64,000 nucleotides of DNA from Pseudoalteromonas sp. 0303 (GTDB lineage: Bacteria > Pseudomonadota > Gammaproteobacteria > Enterobacterales > Alteromonadaceae). Where the stretch lies: the NCBI RefSeq assembly GCF_013349995.1, contig NZ_JABVXF010000011.1, positions 55,196-119,195 of the forward strand. Direction: 5' to 3'. The notes below the pieces were generated by a model, which made no database searches, was not told the DNA's origin, and worked only from the letters and a program-made list of their open reading frames with translations. Positions 52,510-60,433 of the stretch are shown one piece after another; positions within the stretch are counted from its first letter, which is position 1, and each line of letters begins with the position of its first letter. The translations under genes and the position numbers were made by a program.

Positions 52510-53898
52510 TTAAGCTGCATGTTGCTTGTTTTTTGAAAGGAGGTTGAAAGTTAAAATATCAATGATGCACTTAGCGATAATTTCAAACAGTGAAACTATC
52601 ACCCCGTTACCAAGAACTTGGTGGGCGACTGTTTCTGATAAACCATTAACAATGCGTTCAGGGGCCTTTTTAATCCGTGCATGTTCGAGAGCGTTAAATA
52701 ATCGAGATAGCAATGGGTTCGTTGGATGTTGCAACCTTGGCTCTGTACTTCTTGCTTTTGCGTACCCTGCACCAATAGTTCCACAACTTACTGCATCTTT
52801 ATTTAAGATTTGCATTGCAAAACCTTTCCCACTTGCAGCGTCTCTTTTAGCTTTGTCTTTAAGGTAAGTCACTTCCTTCCAAGAATCGTGATCTAATGGC
52901 AAATCATCCAATACAGAACTTAACGGTGTAGGGCCAGTTTTGCCCGCTTCGATCTCTTTATCAATCAAGCCAAGTAAATCACCCTTGTTAAGGCCTTTAC
53001 TGATTGCAATACACACCATGCGCTCACGAGACTCTGATGCACCGAAATCAAGGCCGTTATAAACATTGGTCAACAAGTCATAACCCAAGCCACCCATTAC
53101 CGATTTGATAATCGAGAATGACGCAGTGTTCATGTACTGTTTTACGTTCTCCATAATGCAGATTGCAGGGTTACTCCCCTTTACTATATTAAGAAAGTTA
53201 AAAAAGCAGGCCCCAGCACTTTCGTGATCTTCTGCGTGTTGCAGTTTATTTTTAGACCTTCCCGACAATGAGGCTCCTGTGCAAGGGATACCCCCGCTGA
53301 GCACATGAACTTGTGGCATAGCATGAGCATGAACATCCGCAACATCTGAATTTACAAAGATGGTGTTTTCATCAAACAGGTGTGCGTTATTTCGAATACT
53401 TGAATTTAAATACCGCTCATCTATTTCCACGGCAAAAGAAATAACACTAGCGATACCTGATTTTTTAAACCCTTCATGAATAGCATGGTCCATCAAGCCA
53501 CCACCGTGGAATACAGCACCCTTCTTAAGCGCTCCATTCTTAAGCGCTTCTAAGAAACTTGCCTCACGCTGCCTAATTGCAGTTTCACCTTGGTGGACTT
53601 TAATGACAATAGAGCCTTTCTGTATGGCAATACGAAGCTTGGCGTTGGCATCAAATAAGTTAGATAGCTCTTTAGTGTTTATATCAATCACATTCACGCG
53701 CTCGCCGCGCTTCATCTTAGAGCTTACTACATACTTACCCTCATCATGTAAGCGTAAGATGAGTTTATCCTCCTGCCAAATCCGGTTGTAACGTCTATAG
53801 CTTTCACTTACCCCTAGCTCACTCAGTAAGCCATCATCTAAGTAGATGCGGGGTGACCCTTTATGCTCGGTCAAGTTTCGATTAATTAGTGCAGGCAT
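52510..53898 (-). CDS. DNA cytosine-5 methyltransferase
   Basis: About 462 aa from ATG at 53898, which has GGAG seven bases upstream; an ATG at 53910 is poorer. Conserved motifs: HGGGLMDHAIHEGF and FAVEID (SAM binding), GGIPCTGASLSG (catalytic Cys, about residue 204), CIMENVKQY (motif VI), GASESRERMVCIAIS (motif VIII) and HQVLGNGVIVSLFEII (motif X). It adds a methyl group to cytosine C5. No restriction endonuclease gene is adjacent, so an anti-restriction or epigenetic role is likely. Shared promoter module 2 lies upstream. Confidence 0.92.
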   Translation of the reverse strand: MPALINRNLTEHKGSPRIYLDDGLLSELGVSESYRRYNRIWQEDKLILRLHDEGKYVVSSKMKRGERVNVIDINTKELSNLFDANAKLRIAIQKGSIVIKVHQGETAIRQREASFLEALKNGALKKGAVFHGGGLMDHAIHEGFKKSGIASVISFAVEIDERYLNSSIRNNAHLFDENTIFVNSDVADVHAHAMPQVHVLSGGIPCTGASLSGRSKNKLQHAEDHESAGACFFNFLNIVKGSNPAICIMENVKQYMNTASFSIIKSVMGGLGYDLLTNVYNGLDFGASESRERMVCIAISKGLNKGDLLGLIDKEIEAGKTGPTPLSSVLDDLPLDHDSWKEVTYLKDKAKRDAASGKGFAMQILNKDAVSCGTIGAGYAKARSTEPRLQHPTNPLLSRLFNALEHARIKKAPERIVNGLSETVAHQVLGNGVIVSLFEIIAKCIIDILTFNLLSKNKQHAA

Positions 53899-53934
53899 AA
53901 TCAGCTCCATAAAATAAATAAGGTTGATTTAGCT

Positions 53935-53972
53935 AATGTACTCCACCAGCGATAATGAGCAGCGTAAGTACC
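53935..53972 (-). promoter_or_regulatory. shared promoter module 2
   Basis: Minus strand: box GGTACTTACGCTGC (53959-53972), 18 bp, -10 TACATT (53935-53940), methyltransferase start at 53898. The upstream terminator hairpin ends about 10 bp away. The GGCGATAGCC element is absent. Confidence 0.62.
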
Positions 53973-53981
53973 TAGAGAAAG

Positions 53982-54015
53982 AAAGGCCCTCTTTGCAATT
54001 TGGGTGAGGGCCTTT
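53982..54015 (-). terminator. Rho-independent-type terminator
   Basis: A perfect 10-bp inverted repeat (aaaggccctc, gagggccttt) with a 14-base loop, followed on the minus strand by TCTTTCTCT. It closes the 54400/54031 gene pair upstream of the methyltransferase promoter. Confidence 0.8.
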
Positions 54016-54030
54016 GGTCGGGAAGAATTA

Positions 54031-54372
54031 TTAACGAGCTAGAACGTATATCTCGTAACCATCACCAAAAGCAGACGGCCATACCCCAAAATCTGTGATG
54101 ACTTTATTGGTGAACAGCTCACTCTTGCCATTGCAAATATCGGTGTATGCTTTACTCGCTCTCGCTCGCGCCTCTGATTTAAACGCGCGACCAGTTGATG
54201 TAACAATAGTGGCGCTTATTTTGAGCTTGTCAGTGAGTGTTGCATTTGCCATTTGTGTGCGAAGCCATTCACTGGCTGATTTTTTTGGGTTTTTATAACC
54301 TGTGCCAATAATTGAGCTTGCCTTTACGCGCCCACCTAATAATGCGTCGAGTTTTTCTGCGTGGTTACTCAT
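54031..54372 (-). CDS. unknown 113-aa basic protein
   Basis: A soluble, Lys/Arg/Ala-rich protein (SASEWLRTQMANATLTDKLKIS, then AFKSEARARASKAY) with a C-terminal part rich in aromatic residues. No motif was recognised. GGGGG lies upstream of the ATG. It follows the 43-aa gene by 27 bp and shares its promoter. A terminator closes the unit 16 bp downstream. Size and setting fit the small accessory proteins of conjugative leading regions. Confidence 0.72.
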   Translation of the reverse strand: MSNHAEKLDALLGGRVKASSIIGTGYKNPKKSASEWLRTQMANATLTDKLKISATIVTSTGRAFKSEARARASKAYTDICNGKSELFTNKVITDFGVWPSAFGDGYEIYVLAR

Positions 54373-54399
54373 ACTTTATCCCCCAAACGGTATCGGCAA

Positions 54400-54531
54400 T
54401 TAAGCCGACACTTCTGAGATTACAATGTCTGCTTGGTCAACGACTTTGCGTTCACCACCAATTTGTACAGTAGCCTTACCGTTAGCAAGGTAGTTTAAAA
54501 CGAAACATTTAATTGAATTGTAAGTAGTCAT
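54400..54531 (-). CDS. unknown 43-aa small protein
   Basis: The reading frame MTTYNSIKCF...VISEVSA starts at 54531 with a strong ribosome site (AAGGAGAGCAAC before ATG) and stops with TAA at 54400-54402. It sits directly under shared promoter module 3, whose -10 is about 50 bp upstream of the start, and precedes the 113-aa gene in the same unit. It is real by signals, not by homology. The short acidic and hydrophobic pattern suggests a small beta-rich domain. Confidence 0.72.
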   Translation of the reverse strand: MTTYNSIKCFVLNYLANGKATVQIGGERKVVDQADIVISEVSA

Positions 54532-54581
54532 GTTGCTCTCCTTTGATTAAAAGTAACTGAGTGCCCTCAGCTGTTGTAACT

Positions 54582-54619
54582 AAGGTATCAATTGGTGGTA
54601 ACTACGCAGAATAAGTACC
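54582..54619 (-). promoter_or_regulatory. shared promoter module 3
   Basis: Minus strand: box GGTACTTATTCTGC (54606-54619), 18 bp, -10 TACCTT (54582-54587). Upstream are AGATAAAGGGAAG and the ggcgatagccg element at 54658-54668. Confidence 0.72.
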
Positions 54620-54681
54620 GAACACCTTCCCTTTATCTGACTTGTTTTATTAATAGAGGCGATAGCCGATAAGTGGCGATT

Positions 54682-54705
54682 AAAAAAGGCCATTATTAAT
54701 GGCCT
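54682..54705 (-). terminator. Rho-independent terminator
   Basis: aggccatt, att loop, aatggcct: a perfect eight-pair stem followed on the minus strand by TTTTTT. It lies 15 bp after the 150-aa gene's stop. Confidence 0.85.
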
Positions 54706-54719
54706 ATTTATGTGATTTG

Positions 54720-55172
54720 TTAAGTAGGTTTTAAACTTGTATAGCTGTCAACGTGCTCTATAAGCATTTCATGCATTTCTTCACTTAGAATATGCTCACT
54801 ATTATTTGCACATACGAACTCATCGTAGCCGTTCGTTTTAATGCCCAGGTCAACGATTGCACCAGAGCCAAACACACGACTAGTTGTGCGACTGTCCTCT
54901 ACGCGGTTATGTAGAATCTCACCGCCACATACAGTACATGATAACTGTTTAACGAGATCAGATTCATTCTCACATTTACGTATTGCATCGCAAACCGAAA
55001 TGTTTTGGTACACACCAAGGATTTTTCCTTCACTGCATATTTTACTAAGCAGTATTGTAAATTCCGCCCTCACTTCACTTTCAGATCCTGACGAACTGAC
55101 AGTTTGAGTGTGAGGGGTTGATAGCATGCCTAACGCATAAACAATGACGAAGTCGTGTTTGTAATCTAACAT
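54720..55172 (-). CDS. unknown 150-aa protein with a CxxC motif
   Basis: The middle contains LSCTVCGGEILHN and upstream Cys residues (ICSEGK, VCDAIRKC), and the tail CANNSEHIL, so zinc binding is possible. No family was recognised. GGAAATAAA precedes ATG. No promoter module of its own is visible; a hairpin with a T-run lies between it and the upstream 119-aa gene, so it may be expressed by partial readthrough. A terminator follows directly. Confidence 0.7.
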   Translation of the reverse strand: MLDYKHDFVIVYALGMLSTPHTQTVSSSGSESEVRAEFTILLSKICSEGKILGVYQNISVCDAIRKCENESDLVKQLSCTVCGGEILHNRVEDSRTTSRVFGSGAIVDLGIKTNGYDEFVCANNSEHILSEEMHEMLIEHVDSYTSLKPT

Positions 55173-55182
55173 TTTATTTCCT

Positions 55183-55206
55183 AAAAAAAGGCCACCCGTA
55201 GGCGGC
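55183..55206 (-). terminator. Rho-independent terminator or attenuator
   Basis: Minus strand: gccgcc, tacg loop, ggtggc (one G-U pair), then CTTTTTTT. It sits between the 119-aa and 150-aa genes. Confidence 0.72.
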
Positions 55207-55245
55207 TAACAGGGGAAGTGTTTGTTTATATCAGCACACCCATAC

Positions 55246-55605
55246 CTACAAAGTGGCTTTACTTGAATAGGCAGCAACTAAATAAGGCTTAAGCTCCACC
55301 AGCAACATCTCTCTTGCTTCAGTTAAAGCTGGCTCAGTTTGCTTGTCTGCGAGAGACGATTGAACTTCACTTAAACAGTAAGCAAGAAATGAAGCGGGGT
55401 CGTTTATGCCCAAACAAGCTTTGAATTGGCTTTGTGTCTCACGAAAGAAATGAAATAAGGTTCTTTCTCTTTTAGCTTGCTGCCCATATTCTGCGGCTTT
55501 ATGAGCATCATGTGCGCTGCACGCTTTTTGCGCTTCAGTATTGGCGTTATAGTTCTCAACTGCTTTTTTGACTTGACCTTCTAAGAACGTCTCAAATTTA
55601 GTCAT
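55246..55605 (-). CDS. unknown 119-aa helical protein
   Basis: A charged helical protein (FLEGQVKKAVENYNANTEAQKAC, then AAEYGQQAKRERTLFHFFRETQ). No membrane helix or signal peptide, and no motif was recognised. Ribosome site CAGGAAATGCA precedes ATG. It is the first gene under shared promoter module 4, with the start codon 37 bp downstream of the -10. Confidence 0.72.
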   Translation of the reverse strand: MTKFETFLEGQVKKAVENYNANTEAQKACSAHDAHKAAEYGQQAKRERTLFHFFRETQSQFKACLGINDPASFLAYCLSEVQSSLADKQTEPALTEAREMLLVELKPYLVAAYSSKATL

Positions 55606-55641
55606 TGCATTTCCTGTATGTCGTTTGCTTTTGATGTAACC

Positions 55642-55679
55642 AAGGTATCAATTAGCTAAGATTGTGCAGAGAAAGTGCG
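55642..55679 (-). promoter_or_regulatory. shared promoter module 4
   Basis: Minus strand: box CGCACTTTCTCTGC (55666-55679), 18 bp, -10 TACCTT (55642-55647). Upstream are AGATAAAGGTAAG and ggcgatagccg at 55719-55729. The box shows a GCA-N7-TGC dyad. Confidence 0.72.
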
Positions 55680-55739
55680 GGGTGGCTTACCTTTATCTAA
55701 ATAAAGCCTATTGATAGAGGCGATAGCCGAAAGGAAAGC

Positions 55740-55759
55740 AAAAAACCACCTGTAGGTGG
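55740..55759 (-). terminator. Rho-independent terminator
   Basis: Minus strand: ccacc, taca loop, ggtgg, then TTTTTT. It follows the 162-aa gene that ends at 55809 by about 50 bp. Confidence 0.8.
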
Positions 55760-55808
55760 CTAAGGGAGAGTTCCATTTGTGTAGCCAAGTAGCCACCAGC
55801 TCAGTGCA

Positions 55809-56297
55809 TCAACTAGCGCAAAGCTCGATGCCATCCAAGCACTCAAGAGGATAACTGAACTTTTGAGCCTGCTCAGCCGTGATTGACTTGGCAAGCTCTG
55901 CATGTTGCTTATTTAACTTTTCACGCTTGCGCTCAAGGGCTTCAAGCTGACGCTTACAAACCGCTTTTGGTGTCACTTCATAGCCCGAAAAGAAGCCATG
56001 CCAGAGACTTGGTGTTTTCTCGATTTCATCTTCACGCTTATAGGTCTTACTGATTTCAGCATCAATCTTAAACATACGTTCAATAGCTTCTTTAGCATAA
56101 CGATCTGCTAACGGGGCTGAAGCAAGCGCCTTTAGCTCATCCATGGTCTTGCCCATGTTCGCATTGTTGAGTTTCAGTAAGGCTTTGTAGTTGCGTTCGT
56201 TTTGTTTATACCACGCAGTTTCTGATTCATCTGGTAATGGTTTATTTAACGACTCTAAATATGAAATTGCTTGAATGGCCAGTTTACGTGTATTCAT
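55809..56297 (-). CDS. unknown 162-aa coiled-coil protein
   Basis: Strongly helical and charged, with a likely coiled coil at about residues 105-150 (CKRQLEALERKREKLNKQHAELA). No signal peptide. GGGG lies before ATG. Promoter module 5 is upstream; a terminator follows. The family was not recognised. Confidence 0.72.
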   Translation of the reverse strand: MNTRKLAIQAISYLESLNKPLPDESETAWYKQNERNYKALLKLNNANMGKTMDELKALASAPLADRYAKEAIERMFKIDAEISKTYKREDEIEKTPSLWHGFFSGYEVTPKAVCKRQLEALERKREKLNKQHAELAKSITAEQAQKFSYPLECLDGIELCAS

Positions 56298-56337
56298 TGT
56301 AACCCCTTGCTTAGTGCTGTTTTGTTTTGATGTAACT

Positions 56338-56375
56338 AAGGTACCAAGGTGGCAAAGTACTGCAGCTTAAGTGCA
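56338..56375 (-). promoter_or_regulatory. shared promoter module 5
   Basis: Minus strand: box TGCACTTAAGCTGC (56362-56375), 18 bp, -10 TACCTT (56338-56343). The box and next base form a near-perfect dyad (TGCA, CTTAAGC, TGCA). AGATAAAGGAAAG lies upstream; no GGCGATAGCC element was found. Confidence 0.7.
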
Positions 56376-56496
56376 GCACCTTTCCTTTATCTGACTTAAA
56401 GAATTATAACACTGGCTATTTTGCGTATAGGCCACCAACTCAAGTCAGTGGCTGTTAGTAAAAATAAGTATGACTTGCTGGTAATGCGAGCTCTTA

Positions 56497-57048
56497 CTAA
56501 GAAAGACTAGAAGCTCTCATCTCTTTATAGGGTTTGCAAAATTCAATGTAGATATCTGGTTCGCTGTCATCGCCCGTATCCCCCATTTGCTTTCTTCTCT
56601 CTACTTCTTCAATGAAGGTATCGGTATCTTTTATGAACGCTGTAAATTTTGCTTCTGCGCTACTTGCGTTTTTAGCAAACACCTCAAGCACACTATTCTC
56701 CTCCCCGTCCATGCGACCCATAACAATGAAAGGAATTTCCACAGTAACATCCATCACAGCGCAACAGTAGTTATAATATGAGCTATAATTAAGACTTACT
56801 GAAGCTAAGTGAGCATAAACAACATTAGCCAACGCCATACGAGCAAGTGAAGGCATTAACTCCAACAGCCCAAGTGATGTGTATTCGCTTCGGTCAAATA
56901 CCTGCTCAATATAAGTGGTGAAAGGAATTACCATACGAAGAAAGTCATCCTCAGATATATCAAACATAGCATTGTAATCAATGGCTTTCGATTTCAACTC
57001 TTCCAATACCTGCGAAAAGAAATAGTGACTAATAATTTTGCTTTGCAT
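56497..57048 (-). CDS. unknown 183-aa protein
   Basis: A soluble acidic protein. The middle (VVYAHLASVSLNYSSYYNYCCAVMDVTVEIPFIVMGRMDGEENSV) suggests a beta-rich core. No motif was recognised. AGAGG precedes the ATG, and promoter module 6 is about 50 bp upstream. A hairpin without a T-run (gccac/gtggc, 56431-56452) lies downstream. Confidence 0.7.
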   Translation of the reverse strand: MQSKIISHYFFSQVLEELKSKAIDYNAMFDISEDDFLRMVIPFTTYIEQVFDRSEYTSLGLLELMPSLARMALANVVYAHLASVSLNYSSYYNYCCAVMDVTVEIPFIVMGRMDGEENSVLEVFAKNASSAEAKFTAFIKDTDTFIEEVERRKQMGDTGDDSEPDIYIEFCKPYKEMRASSLS

Positions 57049-57098
57049 TACGGACCTCTTAAATACTGTTTGGTTAACGAGCTATATTGCTTGAGGTC

Positions 57099-57136
57099 AA
57101 GATACCAATAGATAGGGGTTTCACAGAGAAAGAGCC
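57099..57136 (-). promoter_or_regulatory. shared promoter module 6
   Basis: Minus strand: box GGCTCTTTCTCTGT (57123-57136), 18 bp, -10 TATCTT (57099-57104). The ggcgatagccg element is at 57171-57181. Confidence 0.7.
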
Positions 57137-57190
57137 AGAACTGACACCTTTTTCCAATTTATAGATATAAGGCGATAGCCGATATAGGCA

Positions 57191-57211
57191 AAAAAAGGCC
57201 GCAGAGCGGCC
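57191..57211 (-). terminator. Rho-independent terminator
   Basis: Minus strand: ggccgc, tct loop, gcggcc, then TTTTTT. It closes the two-gene Cys-rich protein unit that ends at 57231. Confidence 0.85.
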
Positions 57212-57230
57212 AAACGTGGGAGCAATAAGG

Positions 57231-57443
57231 TTAAATAGCGATTGGGTCGTACTCGTAATCGTGCGATTTTGCGTGACACATAGTGCGAGCCGTATCACAT
57301 GAAGAGCACAGACTGCCATTCTCTACCACCAGGTCAGTTGCCTCTGGTAGTGACAGGTCCGTGTTAGATAAAATGCCACTCAATGTTTTTGCTATGTCTG
57401 ATTGTGTTAAACGTTCTTGGCAGTTCGTGCAGTGCTTACTCAT
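57231..57443 (-). CDS. 70-aa zinc-ribbon-like protein
   Basis: Contains CTNC (residues 5-8), CSSC (about 46-49) and a further Cys (about 56), consistent with zinc binding. GGGGAAGG precedes the ATG, overlapping the region just after the previous stop codon. It is translated with the upstream 53-aa Cys protein. Small zinc proteins of this kind can be regulators or adaptors; no family was recognised. Confidence 0.7.
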   Translation of the reverse strand: MSKHCTNCQERLTQSDIAKTLSGILSNTDLSLPEATDLVVENGSLCSSCDTARTMCHAKSHDYEYDPIAI

Positions 57444-57452
57444 ACCTTCCCC

Positions 57453-57614
57453 TTACTTAGTTAATTCAATGCGAAATAAGTGCTTGTTATCTTCCACAAG
57501 CTTTTTAACTTGAGCTTTATTTAGCTGGCAGTAATTACCACAAAGACCATCGTTCAAAGCGCGGCACAGCTTACAGTCGAGTGACTTAGTTGTTTTGCTT
57601 TTGTTTGTGTTCAT
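57453..57614 (-). CDS. 53-aa Cys-rich small protein
   Basis: The frame starts at 57614 (MNTNKSKTTKSLDCKLC) and stops with TAA at 57453-57455. Cys pattern CxxC...CxxxC (CKLCRALNDGLCGNYC) suggests metal binding. It is the first gene under promoter module 7 and ends 9 bp before the next ATG, whose ribosome site follows its stop. No clear ribosome site of its own is visible, so confidence is moderate. Confidence 0.66.
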   Translation of the reverse strand: MNTNKSKTTKSLDCKLCRALNDGLCGNYCQLNKAQVKKLVEDNKHLFRIELTK

Positions 57615-57646
57615 AATGGCTTGCTCAGTTAATTAGTGATGCAATT

Positions 57647-57684
57647 AAGGTAACAAGCCATAAAAACCTGACAGTGAAAGAGCC
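57647..57684 (-). promoter_or_regulatory. shared promoter module 7
   Basis: Minus strand: box GGCTCTTTCACTGT (57671-57684), 18 bp, -10 TACCTT (57647-57652). No GGCGATAGCC element was found upstream; the preceding gene ends close by at 57703. Confidence 0.68.
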
Positions 57685-57702
57685 AGTTAAATTTTCCTTT
57701 CC

Positions 57703-58035
57703 TTACTTCGATTTACTTCTGTATTTCTTTGCCGTGAATATACGCTTTCTCTGCTCTTGCGATGACACATACAAATCAGGCACCCCAACAAGGCCGCTTG
57801 CCACTATGGTCTCACAACCACTCCGGCCACCAGCTGGCAGGTAGGGTAAGTCACCCCCTACGCGGATTAGTTCGCCTCTGAGCGTATCAAACAAGGCATA
57901 ACCGGTAAGGTCGTAGGTCTTCCCTTTATGTATCGCTATATACCCATTTAAATACACTGTCTTTATTTTGGTGTAGAGGTTCGCGTGAATACATGGTTGT
58001 GTTTGCTTTGCCTCTACGTGACTACTGCTAGACAT
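57703..58035 (-). CDS. unknown 110-aa protein
   Basis: A basic protein with a beta-rich centre (GYIAIHKGKTYDLTGYALF) and a Gly-rich stretch (YLPAGGRSGCETIVASG), ending in a Lys/Arg-rich tail. No motif was recognised. AGGAG precedes ATG. It follows the 114-aa gene by 9 bp in the unit under module 8. Confidence 0.7.
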   Translation of the reverse strand: MSSSSHVEAKQTQPCIHANLYTKIKTVYLNGYIAIHKGKTYDLTGYALFDTLRGELIRVGGDLPYLPAGGRSGCETIVASGLVGVPDLYVSSQEQRKRIFTAKKYRSKSK

Positions 58036-58044
58036 TGATAACTC

Positions 58045-58389
58045 CTAGTGTTGATTAGGTTTTATTTTGGACTTTTCATTTAACGCAACCGAGACTGCGT
58101 GAGCGTGCACAGCTTCAGAGTGAGCACCGGTTACAATCTCCATAAACTCGACGACTAAATTATACTGGTATTCTGTGAGCCCCGCGTTTTCGATTTGCTC
58201 AGCGAGCTCCACAATTCGTGAGGTAGGTTCTGCCTTTTCTGCAGTGACCACCTGCCCGTCTTTGTCTACAGACACCCACGACAGAGTGGTGTGTTCATAT
58301 CGTGCGCCATAATACTCTTTCGCTTCAGCCTCTGAAAAAAGCATGCCTTGGGTGTTCATCAGTTTTCGTTGTGTTCCATTGGAAGTCAT
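58045..58389 (-). CDS. unknown 114-aa protein
   Basis: A soluble protein; residues about 30-50 (YGARYEHTTLSWVSVDKDGQVV) look beta-rich and the C-terminal half helical. AAAGG precedes ATG. It is the first gene under promoter module 8 and is followed by the 110-aa gene. The family was not recognised. Confidence 0.7.
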   Translation of the reverse strand: MTSNGTQRKLMNTQGMLFSEAEAKEYYGARYEHTTLSWVSVDKDGQVVTAEKAEPTSRIVELAEQIENAGLTEYQYNLVVEFMEIVTGAHSEAVHAHAVSVALNEKSKIKPNQH

Positions 58390-58427
58390 AAGTAACCTTT
58401 TAAGTTTATTATCTAAAACATGTAGCT

Positions 58428-58465
58428 AAGATAGCGCGTGGAAATAAATGTTCAGGGAAAGAGCG
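58428..58465 (-). promoter_or_regulatory. shared promoter module 8
   Basis: Minus strand: box CGCTCTTTCCCTGA (58452-58465), 18 bp, -10 TATCTT (58428-58433). The box overlaps the region just after the DndC-like gene's stop at 58471. Confidence 0.68.
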
Positions 58466-58470
58466 CGGGG

Positions 58471-60255
58471 TTAAAAACCCAGCGCCATTTGAGGTGCTGA
58501 CTGCTCTGCGTCATCAATTATGTCTGAGATACGCGCATTGAACTCACTCTCGGTAATAGAGCGAGCAAGTACAACATTCTCAACAAGCGATGCGCTACCT
58601 GATTTCATAGCCTTCATTACTGCGTTATAGGTTTGAGCGCGTTTAAGGTCTTGGTGAAGCTTGTTCATACCCCCTTTTCGAATTGTGATCACTTCATTGT
58701 GCAGCATGTCCTTGATGATGACCGTAGGGCATATCTCATTGCCAGGTTCGAACGCACCTTCTGCTTCTAGATCAAAGTACGCTTCATTGATGTATTGCTC
58801 TGCTAAGTACGCATCAACAGAATTACGTTGAGTCTCTTTAAATGGTGTGACAAGCGCAAGCTCGCCATCCAATACTGTTCGGTGACACTTGAATAATTTC
58901 TTATCGATAGCGCTTGCAGCTAAGCCAGTGCGCTCTCCATCAAACAACGCGTCTAACTCTGTTAAGTTTGCGTAGCGGTAATCTTGACGGCCAGAGCCTG
59001 CAATAAAGTTAAGTGAACTGAATTGCAATACAGTAGTTTGATTAGGGGTTTTAGACGTTTCAGGGATAGCATAGCGCTTACCGTATGTGTGCACATCATG
59101 CCAAATAGCAATTGCTTCAGCTGGGCGAGACTCCCCACCTTCGCGACTCCAATGGTATTGAATGGCCGCAAGTGTCTCATAATCCACCAGCTCAAAGCGC
59201 GGTGCATAGCCTAGCGCTTCTGCGCGAGTACGTTCGTTAGCATCCATTGTTAAGACATAACGCAACAACTCTTTACGGTACTCAAGGCTGTATTGGTTAA
59301 AACCTACCTTGATCCAATCACCATGTTTAACGTCACGGCCTAACAAGCTGCGAGAACGCTCATTGTCAAACAGTGTATCGTTCATAAACTTGCGCAGTGC
59401 AACGAACGGGCGCATGTAGCCATACGTATCTGGATCAACATCAATCTGGTTCTCTAATGACTTATCACTTTCCACCAAGCTACACAGTGTACAACCAAAG
59501 CGCGAGCCACAGCTCTTAGATACATCACGGCTATTACCAAAATAAATATCACAGGTCCCCCCGTTACCCGCACTATAATGTTTTCTAAGCCCTGCAGCGT
59601 GAATATCAATGAATGATTCAATAAGATCATCTTCGATTTGGCCTATAAGCGACCATACATCATTTGTTGACCAATCTTTAATAGGTGCGAGCGCGAGTCC
59701 CAAGTCTGTTTGTACTATCACATCAATTGACTCACCGCGCTTTGCAATGTTTTTAGCACGCGCAGCACTCTCAGCGTCTCTCGTCCCGCTGATTGAAATC
59801 ACTTTGTCAGTTTGATGAGTTTTAGCTAGACTCGATAAAAACTCCTTTGCTGGCAAGACCTTCCAGTCCACCGAGCAGTCGCGACCGCGTGCCGCTGTTT
59901 GCATAGTACGTAAAAGTTTACCTCGGCCCAGGTATTCAACGATTGGGGTATTAAAAAGCTTTGGCTTTAATTCTTTCGTGATAATTGGTAGGTCATACTC
60001 TTGAGCGTACTCACGCGCAGCCTTATGCAGCTTTAAAATGAAGTTGTGAATTTCAAAGTTATCAATCGTCGTGTTAGTGGTCACAATATAAAGCATACCA
60101 CGATGAGTTGGCTTTTCTTCCTTCGCTTGCTTTAGCGCCTCTACAGCACAGTGAGCAACCACAGACGAGTCTTTACCAGACAGGCCGCAGCTTAAAATGC
60201 AGTCCTGAAGAAATAGCTTCTTTAACGTGTTGATTGTTTTATTTACTTTATCCAT
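58471..60255 (-). CDS. DndC-like sulfurtransferase (PAPS-reductase superfamily)
   Basis: About 594 aa. ATG at 60255 has GGTGG upstream; a GTG at 60264 is possible. The N-terminus has the PP-loop SGKDSSVV (about residues 26-33), then ISISGTRDAESAARAKN and, near residue 247, SCGSRFGCTLCSLVESDKS, the iron-sulfur-like Cys cluster typical of DndC. In DNA phosphorothioation, DndC activates the backbone for sulfur transfer with partner Dnd or Ssp proteins. No dndB, D, E or cysteine desulfurase is adjacent, so it is either a solo homologue with another role or relies on genes elsewhere. Promoter module 9 is upstream. Confidence 0.85.
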   Translation of the reverse strand: MDKVNKTINTLKKLFLQDCILSCGLSGKDSSVVAHCAVEALKQAKEEKPTHRGMLYIVTTNTTIDNFEIHNFILKLHKAAREYAQEYDLPIITKELKPKLFNTPIVEYLGRGKLLRTMQTAARGRDCSVDWKVLPAKEFLSSLAKTHQTDKVISISGTRDAESAARAKNIAKRGESIDVIVQTDLGLALAPIKDWSTNDVWSLIGQIEDDLIESFIDIHAAGLRKHYSAGNGGTCDIYFGNSRDVSKSCGSRFGCTLCSLVESDKSLENQIDVDPDTYGYMRPFVALRKFMNDTLFDNERSRSLLGRDVKHGDWIKVGFNQYSLEYRKELLRYVLTMDANERTRAEALGYAPRFELVDYETLAAIQYHWSREGGESRPAEAIAIWHDVHTYGKRYAIPETSKTPNQTTVLQFSSLNFIAGSGRQDYRYANLTELDALFDGERTGLAASAIDKKLFKCHRTVLDGELALVTPFKETQRNSVDAYLAEQYINEAYFDLEAEGAFEPGNEICPTVIIKDMLHNEVITIRKGGMNKLHQDLKRAQTYNAVMKAMKSGSASLVENVVLARSITESEFNARISDIIDDAEQSAPQMALGF

Positions 60256-60292
60256 TTTAACCACCGAGTTAGTTGATTAACTTCATGTGATT

Positions 60293-60330
60293 AAGGTAAC
60301 AAGCTGGTGGATTGGGGCCGGAAAAGTGCA
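60293..60330 (-). promoter_or_regulatory. shared promoter module 9
   Basis: Minus strand: box TGCACTTTTCCGGC (60317-60330), 18 bp, -10 TACCTT (60293-60298). Upstream are AATAAAGGAAAAG and ggcgatagccg at 60368-60378. Confidence 0.7.
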
Positions 60331-60402
60331 AGTACCTTTTCCTTTATTAAACATTGATATTACGAAAGGCGATAGCCGTAAGTGGGAATTAAGCGGAGTT
60401 AT

Positions 60403-60421
60403 GCCGGTATTGCTCACCGGC
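60403..60421 (-). terminator. hairpin after the 185-aa gene
   Basis: gccggt and accggc form a six-pair stem with a seven-base loop. No T-run follows on the minus strand, so termination is uncertain. Confidence 0.45.
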
Positions 60422-60433
60422 AAGTCATAATTT

